Below are positions 47,978 through 60,430 of a stretch of 64,000 nucleotides of DNA, one piece after another; the first letter of the stretch is position 1; each line of letters starts with the position of its first letter. Source of the stretch: Sciurus carolinensis (Eukaryota; Chordata; Mammalia; Rodentia; Sciuridae); contig NC_062213.1 of NCBI RefSeq assembly GCF_902686445.1, positions 142,250,491-142,314,490 of the forward strand. Reading direction: 5' to 3'. Both the position numbers and the translations under genes were made by a program. Below the pieces are notes generated by a model. That model did no database searches, was not told where the DNA came from, and saw only the letters and a list, made by a program, of their open reading frames with translations.

Positions 47978-48359
47978 TGTATAAGTCAGTTTTGCATCAC
48001 TATAACAAATTCCTAGGACAATTAAGTTTTAAAGAAAAAAAGGTTTAATTTGGCTCAAAGTTTTAGAGATTTCCATCCATTATTGATTGATCCCCTTGCT
48101 TTGGGCTGGAGATGGTGCATCATGGCAAGAGCTCATGTGGAGCATAACTTCCACCTTATGTCCATGAAGTAAAACAGAGAGGAAAAAGAAGGGGCCAAAG
48201 TCTTACTACATGCATCAAGGGTACAAATCCCATGACTAGAAGATTGTCCATGAAGCTCCACCTCTTAAAGTTTTCAACACTTACTTCCACGTGCCAATTT
48301 GGGGACCAGGTCATTAGAACATAGACCCTTGGGAGACATTTTAGATCTAACCCATAACA
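47978..48359 (-). repeat. MaLR LTR (MST-like), antisense
   Basis: The minus strand starts TGTTATGGGTTAGATCTAAA (48359). The plus strand shows GTTTAATTTGGCTCAAAGTT near the other end, which begins TGTATAAGTCAG at 47978. This subfamily differs from the copies at 33511 and 61778. Confidence 0.8.
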
Positions 48360-48569
48360 AGGGAAAGATAAAAATATATTCATATCTATAGAGAAAATAT
48401 GCTATTTAATTTTTGACATATTTTGTTTGACTATAAATCTCAAATTTAGATAACAGTAATACACACATATACATAATTTTTTAAATCTCAAATTATCCCT
48501 TTCAGTAGATACAAGATTGGTGACAAATTCTGCAAGTAGATTATGTGAATCAATGGATCGATCAATTTT

Positions 48570-48970
48570 TGCTATGTTATAATTCACCCCAAATGACAAC
48601 TTTAAGTAACAAATATTTTATCATTTCTCACATTCTGTGGGTTGGCCGGGTTGAGTATTTTAGAATGGACTCATATACCTGTGAGCATAGAGTATGATAA
48701 GATGTCTGTGATAGTTGGGATGGCTGGTTCCTGGATCCTGTGAACTCCCACTCCCCAGGAAGTTAGCCTGGGTTTGTTTACATAGTGAAAGAAGGATTCA
48801 AAGTTTTGTATTGGTTATACATGCTATTGTACCAAGTGTCAAAGCCTGTCACACACTCAAGTTCAGAATCAAAAGGTGGAGAATTAGGCTCCACATTTTA
48901 TTGGAAAATGTGTCTTTGTTTGCAACCAGATATATATTTCATGAAGTATAAAAAAAATTGTTGGTTACTA
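48570..48970 (-). repeat. Older MLT1-like LTR, antisense
   Basis: GCTATGTTATAATTCACCCC, CTCACATTCTGTGGGTTGGC and AGGTGGAGAATTAGGCTCCA follow an old MaLR/MLT1-type LTR in reverse. The subfamily is uncertain. Confidence 0.6.
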
Positions 48971-50789
48971 CTGCACTGCACCATAGTTGATGCTAGCTAG
49001 CACTTCTAATATTAAGAATTATTATTATCTGGAATAATGAATGTTATGTTTTAACTTGTAAGTGTAGCAAATTTGGGAGATGATAGGTAGGAATATTGTT
49101 ATACCCTGAAGAGAAAGTAGTTTCCAAATTCATTATGCTCTTCTGTCATCTGATTAGGCTGTCATTGTGCACCTGTAGGAAAAAAAGTAAAAGAATCCAG
49201 AATGGTCTCAATAACTCTATCTTCCTCCAAACCTGCACCTGCTTTATGTTCTGGAGATGTAGTCAATAGGGTTAAAATTTTAAGTTACATGAGATACCAT
49301 GTTCTTTCTTTTCTCACAGTAGAATGTATATTTTTTTCTGAGAAATGACATAGTTATTTATCTTCATTTCCATCTCACAAAAGCCAATATATTGTACAGT
49401 ATTACTGAAAAGTCACCGATTACTGTCTGGGCTCATCACATTACAGAAAGATAATCATTCTATAAAGGAAATTTACATTTGTTCATTGACCTAGGAGCCT
49501 ACCTACCTGAACTGTTTTTATTTTAAATTTTGCCAAATTATTGCTTCAAAGCCATTTTTCTAGAAGATGGCTCTAGTCGTTGATTTCAATTTTTCTAATC
49601 TTCAAACTGAAATACAAAGTCTCTTTGCCATATATAATAAGCCACATGGTATATTAGGACAGGTCTAGGAGTCAATCCAGTTAAAATTTAATTTCAGTTT
49701 TATGATTTACTATATCTGTGACCTGTACAAATAAGTTAAAAAGTATGGGACTTAGGTTTTATTTTAAACAATAAAGCTAAATAAAAATATTTTGAAAAAT
49801 AGTTAACTGTCTTTTCTCTATCATCAAAATATATAAGATACAACAGAGTTTTAAAATTGTAAAATGTTACCTGGTGGTGTATTTAATAGTTACAAAAATG
49901 TTGACCTATTTTGACCTCATCTATTATTATTAAGACAATAGTAAATGACGAAAAACTTTGAATTACAATAAAATTATATTTAATGTACTCACTGACAGAC
50001 CAAATCTTTTTACACTGACTCAATGAATCCACCAACACTTTAAAATTGAGTAAAGATTTTTGAATAACACAAAGTTCACAGAAATTTTTAATGACAACCT
50101 TAAATATGAGAATAAGAAAGGAAACTACAGGTAATCAAAACATTGAGATAATAACTATGAAGTCAAGATGAAGTATGCACTTATTTATTATTAATTCAAT
50201 ACATTTAAATGCAATAAATTTCATGAAGTTTTAAAATACTGAACTTCAACAAGTAAAACAAACGTACTAATCATACTGAAATGTGTTTTGTAGTATTTTA
50301 ATGACAAAATTCAATGACAATACCTAAGCTTCAAAATCATGTTTTGTCGTTGTTGAGATTCCTTACCAATGCAGTTGTCAAATTCATTGATAATATTCTT
50401 CAACTTGAATCAAACAAATCTGCCAATTACTTTCCTAAGTCTATAATTAAAAGTACCGATGCAAAAGTGAAATAAAGGATTTATATGGCCCTAGGATTGG
50501 GGACAGACACAAAAACAGAAAGCTCTCCTACATTATGCATGAAGATCGATGTACCAATATTGCAAGGAGTAATTATTTACCTTGAGATTTTGCAACAAAG
50601 AAGGAAGTGTATTCTAAATAGAGGAGGTGGTATTAATGAAGTAAAAAAAAATTCTACTTATAAAGGAATATACTTTCTTCATAGTTGTTAGGAATTTTAA
50701 GATACCATGAACTGAATGGTAAATTTTAATTTCAGAACAATAAAAATGTAGAAAATATGATGCTTAGGTTCTGTGAAATAGAGTCATTT
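48971..50789. other. Unassigned AT-rich DNA
   Basis: 49690-49790 may hold a decayed MIR (TGATTTACTATATCTGTGAC). No gene is recognised. Confidence 0.45.
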
Positions 50790-50935
50790 CCACCAATGTT
50801 GTATAATGGGTTGGGTTTTATTATCCATTGAAAATTGGGAATCAGATTTTTAAACTAAGCAGTTTACCCAAAACCACATGTTGTTTAAACAGCAGAGGAG
50901 AAATTTAAATGAAAATCTAACAACAAATGATTTAC
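50790..50935 (-). mobile_element. MIR SINE, antisense
   Basis: TTTTATTATCCATTGAAAAT, GCAGTTTACCCAAAACCACA and AGCAGAGGAGAAATTTAAAT follow the reversed MIR core. Confidence 0.5.
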
Positions 50936-51041
50936 CTCAGAACATGTAAATTGAACTCATTATATATTATGTAATTTAAGCATTATACAAAAACATTTAT
51001 TTTTTGTTATGCCATGGTGGGGGGAAATGCTGAATAAAACA

Positions 51042-51187
51042 GATAAGCCACTTAGAAGGTTGAGGCAAGAGGATTGTATATTTGGGTCTGGCCTTGTAAC
51101 TTGGTGAGGTAATGTTTCAAAATTAAAATAAGAGTTGGGGATTTAGTTCGGTGGCAAAATGCCCCTGAGTTCAATTCCCAGACCTCT
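51042..51187 (+). mobile_element. Dimeric B1-ID SINE, 5'-truncated
   Basis: AAGGTTGAGGCAAGAGGATT is the B1-like part and GTTGGGGATTTAGTTCGGTG, then CCCCTGAGTTCAATTCCCAG, the ID part. Confidence 0.88.
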
Positions 51188-52584
51188 TTGCCTGCAAAAT
51201 CTGGGTACAAAACAAAAATATCTTACCCAAATCAAACAAGAATTTGAAGAAAATAAATTTTCTTTGCCAACAGTACCATGACACTTTCCTAAGTATATGC
51301 CAGAATGATGGCAGAATTGTCTCATAAAGGCTTCATTTCTGTTCTCCACATACACATCTCAGGTAAGTAAGCCATTGTCCTGCAGAATTTTCAAAGATGG
51401 CAGCTTCTTTTTGTGACCACAGTTAATAAAATCATAAACCATATTTCAGTCTTGATAAGACAAGATCAGATTATTTTGAAAAAGAGACATACTTGACCCC
51501 AGAAACAAAGCTCTTCAATGTGTTTCTGCAGTCATTCCTAGAAAGCACGAGTATAATCAAAGTATAAGGATGCATCTCCTATTCAAGTTTGTTGATTCCT
51601 ACACCAAGAAGAGATAGCTAAATAATGCTGACCTCATTTCACTCCTGTCTAGGCTGAGGTCACCAAGTTCATTTGGTTGGTCTTCTGGTCATTGTGCATC
51701 TTCTCGATTACTGCTTTGTCCCTGTTTTCCCACTGCGATTAGTGCTGCTGCAAGAAGGTATTATTACATTTTAACTCCTCAATCCAGCCAGGGGATTCCA
51801 AAAGAATCCCAGTTATTTGTCCCATGACTGCATTTCACATAAATTGGTAACCTCATATGATATAGATTTTATCTACTACTCCACAATCACAGCGTCCTGA
51901 AGGAATAATCAGGAAGAACCTAGTGCAGTGAGGTCATAATCCTAGGGATTATGTGGAGCCCATTCTCTCCCTTTATAAGCACAATAATGGTGTCTTTTAG
52001 CTTCAGAGTAACTGGCATTATTCAAAGAATCCAGTGTTTCTGGGTAGAGAATGATGGTCCCCAGATATGACTCAATCTATTTTTTACTATTAAAACTCCT
52101 AACATTACAACCTCTTTTCACTTTCAGAAGGCAGGCACTCTGTTGTAAGATTTAGTTCTTCACCCTTCAGGATACATTTTTCATGTCATCTCATAAGAAG
52201 TTATGAATGGTTATCTCTATTCCATTGTAGACTTTCTGCATTTTGTCTAATATAAAACATTTAAAAGTCAGAGTATGTACTAGCAGTTGACCAAAATGTC
52301 ATCCACAACATTGTATACCTACCTTTTAAGCCCATTAACTCTTGGTTCTCTGATCATTTGGCTTGGTTTATTGGTTCCTAAGATGAGAACCAATTATGAC
52401 CTTCCTTTGACATTGAATTATCTTTCAAAGTTCACATCAAATATTGGTTGATTTGCTTTATTATGCTGTTGGACTCACTATTAAACCCCAAACTTTTGTG
52501 GACCTTTCCCAAGAAGAGACTTTTAACACTGAGAGACTGGGTAAAACTGCACTGTATACTGAACAGGAAAGAATAAATGGAATT
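51188..52584. other. Unassigned DNA
   Basis: Near-balanced composition in places (51640-52060), with no repeat or exon recognised. Confidence 0.45.
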
Positions 52585-52690
52585 TAGAATATCTATTGTT
52601 TCCACTTGCTAACTGAGTGATCCTTGGCAAATTAATTGGTATGCTGACCTCACTTTACTCATCAATAAAGAAAAGCATAAATCCTAATGA
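52585..52690 (+). mobile_element. MIR SINE
   Basis: CCACTTGCTAACTGAGTGAT, then CCTTGGCAAATTAATTGG and CTCATCAATAAAG, follow the sense MIR core. Confidence 0.5.
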
Positions 52691-55600
52691 TGTCTAGCAT
52701 CCTTTCTCACAATTATTGAGTTCTTTGCATATTATTCATAATTTTATCTGAAGAACTAATTCTAGTTAGTTTTGAGCATTGCAATAATAATTCAATAATC
52801 TTTGCTAATAAAGTTTTAAGTAAACATGTATCATAGTCATCAGAGAAACCCTCTGACTATATTTGACAATTTCCCCAATGGGGATATGTCAACAAAAGCA
52901 ATTCATTTGATAGCTGCATTTGTTAGATTCTTCATCATCGACAATCACAGTCTACTACATAACAGTATATTTTTATCCAAAAAAATTGAATAGTGTTTTC
53001 AAGAGAAAACAAATATAATAATTATCACATTCAGGTATTATCAATCAGAGTGGTCTGCAGGCTGCATGGTATACAATAATTTACTTTCTTAAATGAATAT
53101 GTAAGGTGTATTCAGGGAATGTGTACATATTCTGTATTTGTTCAAGTTTAGAAACTATACTTAATAATGAATTACTTTGTGAAAATTCATGTATACCATG
53201 TAACTCAACTTGGAACTAATGCATACTTGAGTATTTTCAGAATATTAAATTTTAAGTGTCCCTGGATTTAGCAATCAGCGTGTTTCAAATTTGTGTACTG
53301 CAGGAGTATTAATAGTTATGCACCAGAGTTATCAGTAGCCTTAATACATAATAGCAATGATTATACTAAAAATGATATTAATGTAGTAATATTAGCCTTA
53401 TTTCCAAACAATAATCTCAGTCTGTAGTATTTTTAGGTCAAAGTTTGTGAATGGTATTGCTCATATTATTTTGTAAAGTGGCTGTAGGCTTTAAATTAGT
53501 TTCTAAATAATTTATTTCTACATTTTATATTAAAGTAATATTGCTGGGAAATGTCATTCATTTGAGCAAGAGTCAGTTAGAAAGATGTTCATTACATTTT
53601 TTAAATAAATAAAGGTATATTAAAATAGTGAAAAAGTATTTCTCTGAATGCTATTAGGAATTCTAAACAATGGATTATTTCTGGTATGCAAATTTAGTGA
53701 AACCTAATTAAATAAATAGCAAATCTAAGGATCAGCCTACTAAACAATGCTAGTGCTTTATGTCAATCTTACACATCCTGTGTTTGTGAAGAATACTGTT
53801 TGAACAAATAAGTGATAAAAGGATAACTGTAAAATAAGTAATTCCTTTAAGCACTAAGTAATAAAGAGGTAAAGCAATTATGAACACCTCGAACTGCACT
53901 TTTTTCCATTCTTGGAAGAAGTTAATTCTTAAGTGGATGTATTCTGCATAAATCTGTGGGATGTTTATGGAGTTACATTTTCTTTGAATCATTACTTTAT
54001 TAAGTTGGTTGTGTGGAATATAACAAAGGAAATGCCCATTTACATGTCATCAAAGAAATCTTGCATACTTATGAAGATTTTCTCCAAATACTGGGATGAG
54101 GAAGACACAAAAATGTGTAAGTATTTACAGTGATTATAAAATTTTATCTCAGCTACTAAAGATATCTTAACTAGCTAGATTCCATTGATCTACTATAAAG
54201 CTTTGTCAACTAAAGCTTTTTTTCCTCAATTGATTCTCCATTTTGTCTCCTCATTTTCTCAACAGTGCACAGCAGGAATCACTGTCTACAGGCAGAAAAC
54301 AGGATCTAGCTGTAGGCATACGGATAAAACAAAGAAGCCCCTATTAAAGAAAAAAAAGGACTCTGTTCCCATTTGATCTTAAAGTTATTGATCTTGTTGT
54401 CAATCAGTTACAGACCCAGAGTTCCATTTAAATACATAATAACTACTAACATTACAGTTGTATTGGTGACCATTTTAAAAGTCAAAGAAATCTACAAGAT
54501 ATGTGAGATGATGCTAACTTTGCTGTGACAGTTTATTATATATAAGAGTACATACTCTATTTCACAAACATAAAATCAATCAAGAATCTCTTGGAATTAG
54601 GAACTTAGTGGATTTGTCTAGAGCTCAGTCCCATGTGGGTTAAGAGAATGAAATTTCAAGATGGATATCTGTAATGTCTACTTTGTTTTTTTTAGGTCAA
54701 AGGGAGAATGTTAGTAATGAAGTTGACAGAATAATGGGAATGAGAGGCACTATGGATTGAACTCTAAATTGAAATTGGTTCTTAGCAATGCCCAATGTTG
54801 ATTAAATAGAAGAAGGTCCAAGGGCATCTTCCTGGTGACATGCAACTTTCACTGAAACTGTGTAACTGGCAGAGCCTAAATACTAAAGTTGATTGTCACC
54901 ACTATTTGCTTTTTCTCCCTTAAGGCCAAATGCGGACAATATTGGGTACATCTACAACAATCAGACAACATTTCACCTTCATGTATGCCCATGCCCTCTA
55001 GTTCATTAGGAAAGCTGACCCTCTATTTAGCAGGCTAACTTTGTCAGACTTTCCCTCATTCAGTGGACAAACTTTGCTGTTTCATTTCTAATAGGGTCAG
55101 TAATACTTTGGAACTACTTTTCTTTAAAATACAAGGGGATCTACACTAAATTAAAAGAGGAACATCTGCTTTTCCCAAATGGGCAGAAGGTACCTGACAT
55201 CCTGAACTGATATGTCTTTCCATGCTCTCCACTGAAGTTTGAATCTGCAGTCCTGAGCCAGATTAACTTCAGCATATGTATTGCCACTAATAGTACATCA
55301 GATCTTTGGAATGTCTCATCAAAAGGAATCAAACTTTTTATTTGAGTTCTTCCTATCAGTTTCTGGGGATTTCTGAACCATAAATGGATTCCATATGTAA
55401 ATATCTTCTTTAATTTCAGTAAAGGTAATGTACATTTGATGAGTGAGAAAGTGAATAGATTTGGAAATCATCAGTCTCATATGAGAGCATGTTTAATTCT
55501 GTATTGTTTGTTGTTGAAATTGTGATCAAGTGCTAATATCATCAATTCTATGCACCTCTGTGAAAGATAGTTTTAAATCTTGAAACCAAATCCACAGGCT

Positions 55601-56989
55601 TTGAAAACAATATTTGTAATATCCTTGTTTTTAGAGAGTAACACTTTAAATATAGTTTTATTTGTGTCTCCTTTCCCCACAAGAAGACATCTGTCTGTGA
55701 ATACATAATACAAAATCAGTTCAGTCCATGAGTTAAGAATGTTTTCCATCAATAAGTGAAAAAAATAGAACTAAACTAAATATTCTTTTCTAACTTCAGT
55801 GGTAATCTGACTTGAAAAAAAATCAGAAAATGTTAGCAAGTTTTGTTTCACAGCATCAGATAGAGAATGAAATCATGTGAATAATTCCATTTCTTAGATT
55901 CCCCAAATTTTAGACAAAGAATTATGTACAAAGCAAACAGCAAACAAATTTCTGTCTTGAGTACAATTTTTTTTTAAAAAAGGATTTATATTTGTATAAG
56001 TCTTACATGTGTCATTTTATTTACTACTTAACACATCTGTGATTTGCTTTGGAAAAAAAACAGCTTAGTTATTTTATGTATAAGAAGGAATGTAAGTCAT
56101 AGGAAAATTGTGATTTAAACAAAGAAATTACACACCTGCAATATGGAAAATACCAAATCTTTTTATTCTTTCTTAGTTATTTACATGAAACTAGAATGCC
56201 TTCTTATTTGTAACAAACATCATTTATTAAAAATTAAACATTTGTATTTTGATAACTCCAAAATTTATATTATCCAGAGTAGGGGAAAAGAATTTTTAAG
56301 TGAGCTAAAATAAATGAGGGGATTTTAAAATGCTATTAAAATAAAGGTATGCATAGTGAGTCCTTCATTCATGACTTTAAGATATCAGTAATATTCATAT
56401 TGGAGTTGTAATCTGGGAAGAGGGAAAAACTAGGAAGGAATCAGACTTTTCAGTTGAAGGTGGATCATTCAAGATAGAAACTGATAACAAGAAAATCCTT
56501 GGAGAGAAGAGAAATCCATAAAGCATAGAAAGTTGGAGCTAAGTAAATGAAAGGAAAAGAAAGGGTATATAAAAATAAAGGACAAAAGTATAAGTGAAGG
56601 ACATTCTGAATTGAAAAGTAAACAATAATTAAAATGCCAACAAAGATGATATTAAATGTGTGTTCATATTAACCCTGCCACTTGACAATTTCCACTAACA
56701 GAATGGGTATTTATTTAATCTTGCATGGATGAGAGAAGTTGAAATTTTGGGTCAAAGAAATTTACCACAAACTGTAAATCGACATTGCTCCTTCTGGACT
56801 CTTGAGGAAAATGGAAGCCGGGAAGCAAGATACACCACCAAGGGCAAAATTGAAAGTATCAGAAACCTGCAAAAATAGTATCACCACAGGGTGAAATGAG
56901 CCCTTTGGAAAACACTAAGGACAATTTAAATATAATTTCAAAGAAAGACTGAGCGAGGATAGGACTGCTTCTTGGACCAGATGGTGTAA
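52691..56989. other. Long unassigned AT-rich stretch
   Basis: More than 4 kb in which I recognise no repeat family, RNA gene or exon. Frames at 53933-54133, 54185-54376 and 55141-55332 are short and motif-free. Old repeats too decayed to see are likely. Confidence 0.5.
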
Positions 56990-57200
56990 TATTAGCAGAT
57001 GACATTGGCAGGACTAAACTCCTATTTTGCTTCTGTTTTCTCAATCAGAAAAAAAATAAATAAAAAAGATCTTCAATCTCAAAAGGGTAGGACAAACAAA
57101 GGAATCAAATCCTGAGATAAGTGAGGAGATAGTAAGAGAGCACTTAGCTGCTTCAATGAGTTCATGTTACCAAGACCAGATTGATTACGTCCCCCAGGAA
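56990..57200 (+). pseudogene. CR1-clade LINE reverse transcriptase scrap
   Basis: The DNA around CCTATTTTGCTTCTGTTTTC and CCTGAGATAAGTGAGGAGAT encodes, across stops, phrases like YFASVFSQSE and FNEFMLPRPD. These recall the N-terminal RT region of CR1/L3 elements. Matching sequence may begin upstream, near 56850. Confidence 0.5.
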
Positions 57201-57269
57201 TGAAATAACTTGTAGTTGGAGTCTGACTCACTTCATGAATTGGTCTGCTCTTCCCTATGTCGGCTGCTG

Positions 57270-57800
57270 CTCGCCAGCCCAAGCACTCCTCATCTCTTCG
57301 CTGAATTATTTTAACAGCCTTCTAGCCAGTCTATCTGGTTCCAGCCTCTCTTCAATGAGGTCAGCATCCAAAGAGCCTCCAAAATGAACTTTTAAAAAAT
57401 TCTATACTAGATCATGTTCCTCTCTTAACTAAATGTCATCCTGCTTTTCTCCAGTGTCTACAGGACGCACTTTATAGAATGATAAACATGGGCCTTCCCA
57501 TTGCAGTACCAGCCTGCCATTCCAGCATCACCTCTTACCTCTTGATCTCTCATACCAGTTAGCTGTTTCCTAGTTAAGTTGATCGGTTGTTCAATTGACC
57601 TTGCCCAGGTATGCTTGCATGTCTTAGTACAAACTGTCCCTTCTACCTACAATATCTTTCAAGCTCACCTGACCAACTTACAATCTTCAAGGTAGAGGTT
57701 AATGAAAAATTTCCTTTGTAGTTTGCTCTAGGAATCAAATTAGAATAAATTTTGTATTTTACTGTCTTCCTGTCTAGTTTTTTTCCTCAAAATAATTGAA
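57270..57800 (+). mobile_element. L2 LINE 3' region
   Basis: GAATTATTTTAACAGCCTTC, ACTAGATCATGTTCCTCTCT, TTGCCCAGGTATGCTTGCAT and the later ATGAAAAATTTCCTTTG run in sense L2 order. Confidence 0.65.
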
Positions 57801-58544
57801 GAAGTTTTATCTATATTCAAATTCTGCAAGCCAAATGTTTACTGTTTGTTGAGTTACATGTAATTGTTATTCAATAATTCAGTATTTCTGTAAATGTTTG
57901 GAAAATCATGAGATGGGATTCTAATATCCTTGATTCCTAAAATCATACTCAGCACTTTTAAAGATAACAAATAACCATAATAAAAATTAAACCATTACAT
58001 GCATTCACAGGATATGTGTTAATAATCTTGTTCTCCCTGTGTTTATCAAGTACCCATCGCTGTAACTGAGGGTATAGAGTATTTGTGCATATGTGCTTTT
58101 TAAGTGTATACATCAACATTCTAAATCTACTTAACCCTTTTAAAAATGATTTAGAGATGAGCACATGATGTTTCATTGTTACATGAGAAAGAGTAAGGGG
58201 GAAGAAATCATTTATGTAGTGTGTTTTTTCCTTTGAGACTGAGTTATCAATAAGTTTATATAGAGGACTGAGAATGTCATAGGAGAGATAAAGCAATTTT
58301 TTTATTCTTGATCAACCTTAGTTCTCCTGAAACTATTACAATGTAAACATCTCTCTGTGCTGAGAGTGATTCTAGTATCCTGGGGATTTACAGATATGCT
58401 TTACACTAACTTTAGAACCTAAGCTCCACTAACTAAACTCCTAAAATGAGCACTCTTTGCATATATATTAATGCATTTGTGGTTTTATTTTACAGGATGA
58501 ATTCCTACAAATAAGGTCGCTAAGTTAAAAGAGCCATGCATTTT
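57801..58544. other. Unassigned AT-rich DNA
   Basis: The 112-codon antisense frame at 57958-58296 has no recognisable domain. Confidence 0.5.
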
Positions 58545-58761
58545 AAAGTTTTATGCTTGAGGGCTGGGGTTGTGGCTCAGTGCTGGAGCACTTGCCTAGT
58601 ATGTGTGAGGCACTGGGTTCAAGTCTCAGTCACTGGATATAAATAAATGAATAAAATAAAAGTCCATCAACAACTAATATATATACATATATAAATATAT
58701 ATAATTATATATAAAAATATGTATATTTATAAATATGTATATATAAAGTTTTGTGCTTGAG
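58545..58761 (+). mobile_element. ID-type SINE with target duplications and expanded AT tail
   Basis: The body starts GGCTGGGGTTGTGGCTCAGT at 58562 and continues GAGCACTTGCCTAGTATGTG to CTGGGTTCAAGTCTCAG. An AAATAAATGAATAAAATAAA stretch and a TA-rich tail run to 58744. The flanks AAAGTTTTATGCTTGAG (58545-58561) and AAAGTTTTGTGCTTGAG (58745-58761) differ at one base, so the insertion is fairly recent. Confidence 0.95.
58676..58744 (+). repeat. AT-rich dinucleotide tract
   Basis: TATA and AAATATATA units form the tail of the ID element. They probably grew by slippage from the original A-rich tail. Confidence 0.9.
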
Positions 58762-60194
58762 AAAAACCAGAATTGACATAATCTTGGTAGTCATATATTT
58801 TTAAATAAGGAATGAATGCCCACCTAGAAATATCTCTAAATTTGTGCTTCAACTGTATATTATTTCTCATTCTCTTAGTTCTTGTATTTAAAAGCTAAAA
58901 ACATATTCTCTAAATAAATAGGTAATCAAAATGAGGGTAAATGAAGCTAACACTTTAATAAATAGCACAACAAAAGTACTTTGACAAGTTTGAATAATAA
59001 AACCAACAAAAAATAGAATAGAAATCAATGAAAGTATGCACAGAGACTCACAAGCAGCTTCCTGGCAAAATGCTCAAGAGTTTCAGCAGACTAAATTTCT
59101 GCCTAATCATCAACATGTGATACATTTTAGATTATATTGATATTGGTGTCTAGAATTGAATAGTACAGATTTCATTACTGTTCAGAAAGCAGACTCCTCG
59201 GGAATATGGCCTCTCATTCCCCACTCCACATTTCAACATAGACATTTTCAAACTGAAACATACTCCAAGAATGATGACTAATAAGAAGAAGGACCTGGAA
59301 AATCATACCCTAAGAAAAATGCTTAAAATAAATGGTATTGGGTCCTCTTAAAAAGGAAAAGAAAACTACACAAATAATTCAGAGGTTTTCAAATGTTTGA
59401 AAATCAGTCTTTAATGTAAGAATTGATCTAGTCTGTGGAGCTCTAAATTAATGGAGAGAAATTACAGTGAGACCAAATTTAATTCATGATATGGAAGAAA
59501 TTTAACGTTTAGAAATTTCCTGAAATGAAATTTTAAAAAGTAGTTAGATGAAGTAATGAGTTCAGGCTGGATGACTTAATAGCCTTTTCATCCAAGATTT
59601 CTAAAAACCCCAAACCAAAGATCACAATGATGTTATATGGATCTTATGATATGTCTGCCTTATATTCTTTTAATCTACCATGTAAAAGAGTTTGCTTAAT
59701 CCTAACAATCACATAGTATCGGTGGATAAGATTAATATCAAATCTGCAGTTTGGCCTTAATTTTGCAACTAATAAGTAATTGCCATAGATCTAGAACTCA
59801 AACTGCCTAGCTGTATGTCACGGCTTTTAAGCTTCACAATCCCCCACCAGAAGAACACACCTTTTTTTTTTTTTTTTTTTTTTTTTGTATGAATCACTTT
59901 TTAACAGGTTCCCATGACTGAAGACTAGGGATTGCATCTTGTCCTTTATTAGGACCCAGTACTATTTCTGTTGTTTGTTGAGTGTCTGTGCTACATCAGG
60001 TGTTCTGAGAATAACAGCTGCAGGTGCTCCTGTGTTAGAGACCCTAGTCTCTTTGACCCTCTTAGCTGGCTTCTGAAGAGTTCACCTCCCAAGTTAATTA
60101 AGTTCTTGCAAACAGTAGCAATTCAGAAAATATTCAGGGGTAAGTAGTATGCTCTTATGTGTTGGAGTATTGGCTATTCTAAAGACAGCAATGG
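58762..60194. other. Unassigned DNA with a T25 run
   Basis: T25 lies at 59862-59886. 59930-60120 has more G and C than its surroundings. No exon or repeat is identified. Confidence 0.45.
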
Positions 60195-60430
60195 TTTAAA
60201 ATGGTTTAATATCAATAATCTATGTAACTTTGGGCTAGATCTTAACTTAATCTAGGTATATTTTTCTATACCTGTGTGATGAAAATAATAACAATAACAA
60301 AATTGAGAACTACAATGTGAATTTAATAATATAGAGTTACAGTAAAGATTACATAAGAAAACACATAGGATGGTTTAGCACAGTAAGTGGCAAAGTAAGT
60401 GACACATGGTAAATGCTATTAGATGTTAGC
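60195..60430 (+). mobile_element. MIR SINE, nearly full length
   Basis: ATGTAACTTTGGGCTAGATC, ATACCTGTGTGATGAAAATA, GATTACATAAGAAAACACAT and GTGACACATGGTAAATGCTA follow the sense MIR core and 3' end. Confidence 0.7.

Noticed and set aside
57958..58296. 112-codon antisense frame
   Set aside because: Same reasons: no domain or conserved pattern is visible, and composition is intergenic.
59862..60370. Minus-strand processed pseudogene suggested by a T25 run and a similar word (AAGAACACACC and AAGAAAACACA) on the far side
   Set aside because: The right-hand word falls inside a MIR that continues past it, so it is not an insertion boundary.
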